Assembly (NCBI RefSeq): GCF_900103285.1
Contig: NZ_FNGS01000003.1
Coordinates: 609,997 to 673,996, forward strand
Direction: 5' to 3'
DNA from: Siphonobacter aquaeclarae
GTDB taxonomy: Bacteria; Bacteroidota; Bacteroidia; Cytophagales; Spirosomataceae
Length of the DNA stretch: 64,000 bases
Shown: piece by piece, positions 61,206 through 64,000 of the stretch
How positions within the stretch are numbered: position 1 is the stretch's first letter
Layout: each line of letters opens with the position of its first letter
Program-made: the position numbers and the translations under genes
The notes under the pieces: generated by a model
Databases searched by the model: none
The model's input: the letters and a program-made list of their open reading frames with translations, nothing else
What the model was told of the DNA's origin: nothing

Positions 61206-61862
61206 ATGGAAAGTCCAGTAGATCAACAGGGAGGCGACGCTGACCGGCCGCACTGGCCGGGGCCGGATCGCCCGAAGCGCCGGCCGGAAATGCCGGCAGA
61301 GTCGGAGATGCTTCTCAGAAAGGCATTTGAGTCAGACGTGCGCAAAGGAATCGAATTACTATTCCGGTGGTACTACCGTCCGCTGTGCAGCCACGTCGTG
61401 CGGTATGTGTCGTCGCGGGAGATTGCGGAGGATATTGTTTCGGATGTGTTCTACAAGTTCCACCGGGACAACGTGTTTGAACACGTAGAAACGTCCTTCC
61501 GGGCGTACCTCTTTACCGCCGTCCGCTACAGTGCCTTTGACTACGCCCGTGTGGAAATGAAGCGGAATACTTCCCTGGAATATGCCGAGTATGTAACGCT
61601 TCAGCCTGAAAACCAGCCCGATCACATTACGCAGTACGAAGACCTGTACAACGACGTCCAGAATGCCATCAATACGCTTCCGCAAAAGCAGCGCCGCATT
61701 TACCTCATGAACCGCCATGAAGGGAAAAAGTACGCGGAAATAGCAGCGGAACTCGGTCTGTCGCTTCGCACCGTCGAATCGCAGATGTATGGCGCCATGC
61801 AGGAGCTCCGGCGGATTATCCGGGCGAAATGGTTCTTCCTCCTGCTCCTGCTTTTTCATTGA
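61206..61862 (+). CDS. ECF RNA polymerase sigma factor (FecI-like)
   Basis: A 218-residue sigma-70-family ECF factor. A Pro/Arg-rich N-terminal extension of about 30 residues precedes region 2 (LLFRWYYRPLCSHVVRYVSSREIAEDIVSDVF). Region 4 (INTLPQKQRRIYLMNRHEGKKYAEIAAELGLSLRTVESQM) carries the helix-turn-helix. The FecR-like gene follows after 37 bases and a TonB transducer after that: a cell-surface signalling cassette. The true start could be at MPAESEMLLRKAF, 28 codons downstream. Confidence 0.88.
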   Translation: MESPVDQQGGDADRPHWPGPDRPKRRPEMPAESEMLLRKAFESDVRKGIELLFRWYYRPLCSHVVRYVSSREIAEDIVSDVFYKFHRDNVFEHVETSFRAYLFTAVRYSAFDYARVEMKRNTSLEYAEYVTLQPENQPDHITQYEDLYNDVQNAINTLPQKQRRIYLMNRHEGKKYAEIAAELGLSLRTVESQMYGAMQELRRIIRAKWFFLLLLLFH

Positions 61863-61899
61863 TCTCAACCCGACTTTAGAACCTATTTCCTACGAAACC

Positions 61900-62898
61900 A
61901 TGAAAGATCAAATAAATGCCGAACTGATTTTCCGCTACTTCTCGGGTAACGCGACGGCGTTCGAGAAGGAGCTGATCAACGAATGGAGTGCCGACCCCCA
62001 GGCCAGGGAGCGGCTGTTTATCTGGCTCCAGGAGTGGGAAAATCAGAATCTGCAATATGCCGCCGACGACGAAAACGCGATAGCCCGCCACTTTATCCGC
62101 ATGGAGGACGGTACCCCTCCGGAAGAAAAAGAACAGCAGGAAACACCGCGTATCCGGAGATGGACCTGGAAAGCAGGGCTCATCGCAGCGGCCACGGCGG
62201 CGGCAGTCCTGACGGCCGGCTGGCTCGGATTTGACGAAATCCGCTACCAGACCTATGCCACCGGATACGGCCAGATCGAGCGCCTCGAACTGCCCGACGG
62301 AAGCCGGGTAGTACTCAACGCCAACTCGACGCTGCGCGTACCCCGGTTCGGCTTCGGGAATCTGTCCCGGGAGGTGTACATGACCGGAGAGGCGGATTTC
62401 GCGGTTATCCACACGGAGAATCACCAGAAATTCATCGTGCGGACAGAGGAAGACTTTGCCGTGGAAGTACTCGGGACGGAGTTTAACGTATACGCCCGGC
62501 CGCGGCGTTCGCGCGTTGTCCTGAACAAAGGGAAAGTCAAACTGCTCTACCTCAATGGCCAGCGGGAAGAGCAACTGCTGATGAAACCCGGCGATCTGGT
62601 CAATTTCGATGCCGCCGGGCACGCAGAAGTAAAACGCACCGAAAATCCCCAGCATTTCTCGGCCTGGAAAGCACACCGGTTTGTTTTCGAGAACGAGAGT
62701 CTTCGGGATATCTGCGACCAGTTTGAAGACAATTTCGGTCTGGAAATTCACATTCCCGACTCCACCCTCGCTGCCCTGACGATCTCCGGATCGTTTACCG
62801 CCATCAGTGCCGAAGAACTCTTCGAAATCCTGGCGGAGGGCTCGGGGTTTTCCTACCAGCGTTCGGCTGACGGGAAGACGATTACCCTGTCGTATTGA
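61900..62898 (+). CDS. FecR-family anti-sigma factor
   Basis: A 332-residue protein: a cytoplasmic N-terminal part (1-88, DUF4880-like; DQINAELIFRYFSGNATAFEKELINEW), one membrane helix (about 92-110, AGLIAAATAAAVLTAGWLGF), a periplasmic FecR domain (RLELPDGSRVVLNANSTLRVPRFGF..GEADFAV, VLGTEFNVYAR) and a C-terminal STN-interacting domain (FENESLRDICDQFEDNFGLEI). It would hold the sigma factor until the receptor STN domain signals. The ATG at 61900 is preferred; the frame extends upstream over the sigma gene. Confidence 0.93.
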   Translation: MKDQINAELIFRYFSGNATAFEKELINEWSADPQARERLFIWLQEWENQNLQYAADDENAIARHFIRMEDGTPPEEKEQQETPRIRRWTWKAGLIAAATAAAVLTAGWLGFDEIRYQTYATGYGQIERLELPDGSRVVLNANSTLRVPRFGFGNLSREVYMTGEADFAVIHTENHQKFIVRTEEDFAVEVLGTEFNVYARPRRSRVVLNKGKVKLLYLNGQREEQLLMKPGDLVNFDAAGHAEVKRTENPQHFSAWKAHRFVFENESLRDICDQFEDNFGLEIHIPDSTLAALTISGSFTAISAEELFEILAEGSGFSYQRSADGKTITLSY

Positions 62899-62934
62899 CG
62901 CCCCATTATCCCGCTTTACTTAAACCTGTGACGT

Positions 62935-64000
62935 ATGAAAAAATCATTACGATTCCTCTTGACGACGATCGTAATCGGCACCACTTTGCCCGGACATTCG
63001 CAGTTGCTGGCTGTCATCGGGCAAAAATCCCCACCGCTGGTTGTGCTCGGTCACTCGTCAAAAAAAAGCCTGAAATCAGCTCTTCAGGACCTGAAAGCCT
63101 ATTACAAGGTCGATATCCTCTATTTCGACAGCGTGGTGGAAGGTTACGAAGTACCGGCGAACCAGCCGGCATTCGGAAAATCGGTCGAAAAAGCGCTTAC
63201 AACTATTCTCAAGCCGCTCGGACTTGAATACAAAAAGTCCAAAACCGGCAGCTACGTTGTCACCAAACCGCTTAAATCCGGAAAAAAGGGACAAAGCACG
63301 CCGGTTTCACAAAGCGCTCTTCCGGAAGAACCGTCCGTCGCGCTTGAGGACGTCACGAGTACTTCTCCCGGAGTGACAGCCATCCAGACCATCGTCGTGA
63401 GCGGGCGTGTAGCCGACGAAAACGGCCAGGGCCTGCCCGGCGTGAACGTCCTCCTTAAGGGTACGACGCGGGGAGCTACCACCGACGAGCGCGGTGAATT
63501 CCGGCTCGAAGTCCCTGATAAAGAGGCGGTTCTGATCTTTTCCTATGTCGGTTTCCGTTCGCAGGAGCAGACGGTCGGCAACCGCACGCGCGTCGAGGTG
63601 ACGCTCGCAGCGGACACAAAAGGGCTGGAGGAAGTCGTCGTGACGGGGTATTCGTCCCAGAAGAAATCCCTGTTGACGGGGTCTGTCGCGACGGTAAACG
63701 TCAGCGAACAAATGCAGCAGATCCCGACGACGTCGGCCGGAAATATCCTGGCGGGTCGGCTTGCCGGTGTGAATATCACAACGCCAAACGGGATTCCCGG
63801 TACCAATCCCACCATCAGTATCCGGACGGGTTCTTCGCCCAACTCGCAGCCGGTTACCTACGTGATCGATGGAGTGATCCGGGGATCGGGAGATTTTAAT
63901 AACCTCAGTCCCAATGAAATAGAAACGGTAACGGTACTGAAGGATGCGGCGGCCACGGCAGTGTATGGTTCCCGGTCGGCGGGTGGCGTCATAGTCGTGA
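62935..64000 (+). CDS. SusC/RagA TonB-linked outer-membrane transducer with STN domain (partial)
   Basis: Runs off the right edge; 355 codons are present. The signal peptide (MKKSLRFLLTTIVIGTTLPGHSQ) is followed by a secretin/TonB short N-terminal domain (about 42-105: KSALQDLKAYYKVDILYFD), a carboxypeptidase-D-regulatory-like domain (about 155-225: VSGRVADENGQGLPGVNVLLKGTTRGATTDERGEF), the TonB box-like EEVVVTGYSSQKK, and the plug (GNILAGRLAGVN, PVTYVIDGV). The barrel is outside the window. The STN domain makes it a signalling receptor for the FecI/FecR pair; a SusD partner should follow. Confidence 0.93.
   Translation, partial: MKKSLRFLLTTIVIGTTLPGHSQLLAVIGQKSPPLVVLGHSSKKSLKSALQDLKAYYKVDILYFDSVVEGYEVPANQPAFGKSVEKALTTILKPLGLEYKKSKTGSYVVTKPLKSGKKGQSTPVSQSALPEEPSVALEDVTSTSPGVTAIQTIVVSGRVADENGQGLPGVNVLLKGTTRGATTDERGEFRLEVPDKEAVLIFSYVGFRSQEQTVGNRTRVEVTLAADTKGLEEVVVTGYSSQKKSLLTGSVATVNVSEQMQQIPTTSAGNILAGRLAGVNITTPNGIPGTNPTISIRTGSSPNSQPVTYVIDGVIRGSGDFNNLSPNEIETVTVLKDAAATAVYGSRSAGGVIVV

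Noticed and set aside
61789-61899. Upstream extension of the FecR frame
   Set aside because: It overlaps the end of the sigma-factor gene and adds a Cys/Ser-rich segment not seen in FecR proteins; the ATG at 61900 fits the family N-terminus.

Overview
The window looks like a chromosomal segment of a Bacteroidota bacterium, most likely order Cytophagales. The evidence is a fused LpxC/FabZ, type IX secretion (T9SS) sorting domains of both type A and type B, a GldF-like gliding-motility permease, DUF4199 proteins, a FecI/FecR pair followed by a SusC/RagA receptor, and repeated TAnnTTTG -7 promoter elements. GC is roughly mid-50s percent by eye, with an AT-richer stretch inside the polysaccharide cluster. 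I cannot name genus or species from sequence alone.

Layout. 1-2.8 kb: the start of an alpha/beta hydrolase, divergent from typA. 2.9-20.5 kb: an extracellular/capsular polysaccharide cluster. It contains a methyltransferase-glycosyltransferase fusion, three more glycosyltransferases, an SLBB export protein, a Wzz-like co-polymerase, Wzy-like polymerase, Wzx-like flippase, a UGM/amine-oxidase-like flavoprotein, an unknown protein, a secreted fibre-like protein and a T9SS cargo protein, a nucleotide-sugar dehydrogenase and the initiating phosphoglycosyltransferase. Many of these genes overlap, suggesting translational coupling. 20.5-31.5 kb: housekeeping genes (anmK, HupE-like, ndk, nrnA-like, two FKBP lipoproteins, an unknown protein, HtrA/Deg protease, Hsp20, DUF2798 plus Crp/Fnr regulator, mnmD). 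31.5-36.1 kb: the hexuronate catabolic operon uxaB-uxaA-uxuA. 36.2-41.2 kb: gcvH, a dihydroorotase homologue that has lost metal ligands, two DUF4199 proteins, GldF-like permease, DUF3472 protein. 41.2-52 kb, mostly minus strand: DUF4920 protein, a giant T9SS-B surface protein, an ABC ATPase, the lipid A operon lpxD-lpxC/fabZ-lpxA, a TspO-like and a YihY membrane protein, and two tiny membrane proteins. 52-60.9 kb: TolC plus membrane-fusion protein, recF, pdhA, glpK-glpF and a small secreted protein. 60.9-64 kb: ECF sigma factor, FecR anti-sigma factor and the start of an STN-containing SusC/RagA transducer.

The most unusual signal is a set of six intergenic inverted repeats between 34.8 and 58.1 kb, almost all directly after a stop codon. 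Their arms are built of 7-base units in strict phase. Four loci use GTTTNNN units, one uses GCNNNNN units around GCTGTAA, and one uses GCATGGG-like units. The base content differs between loci but the 7-base period and the hairpin geometry are shared. The largest (57.56-58.05 kb) is a nested composite of about 485 bp whose two arms differ by exactly two 7-base units. At least one locus ends as a classical intrinsic terminator, and one has supplied the stop codon of uxuA. I do not recognise this as a named repeat family.
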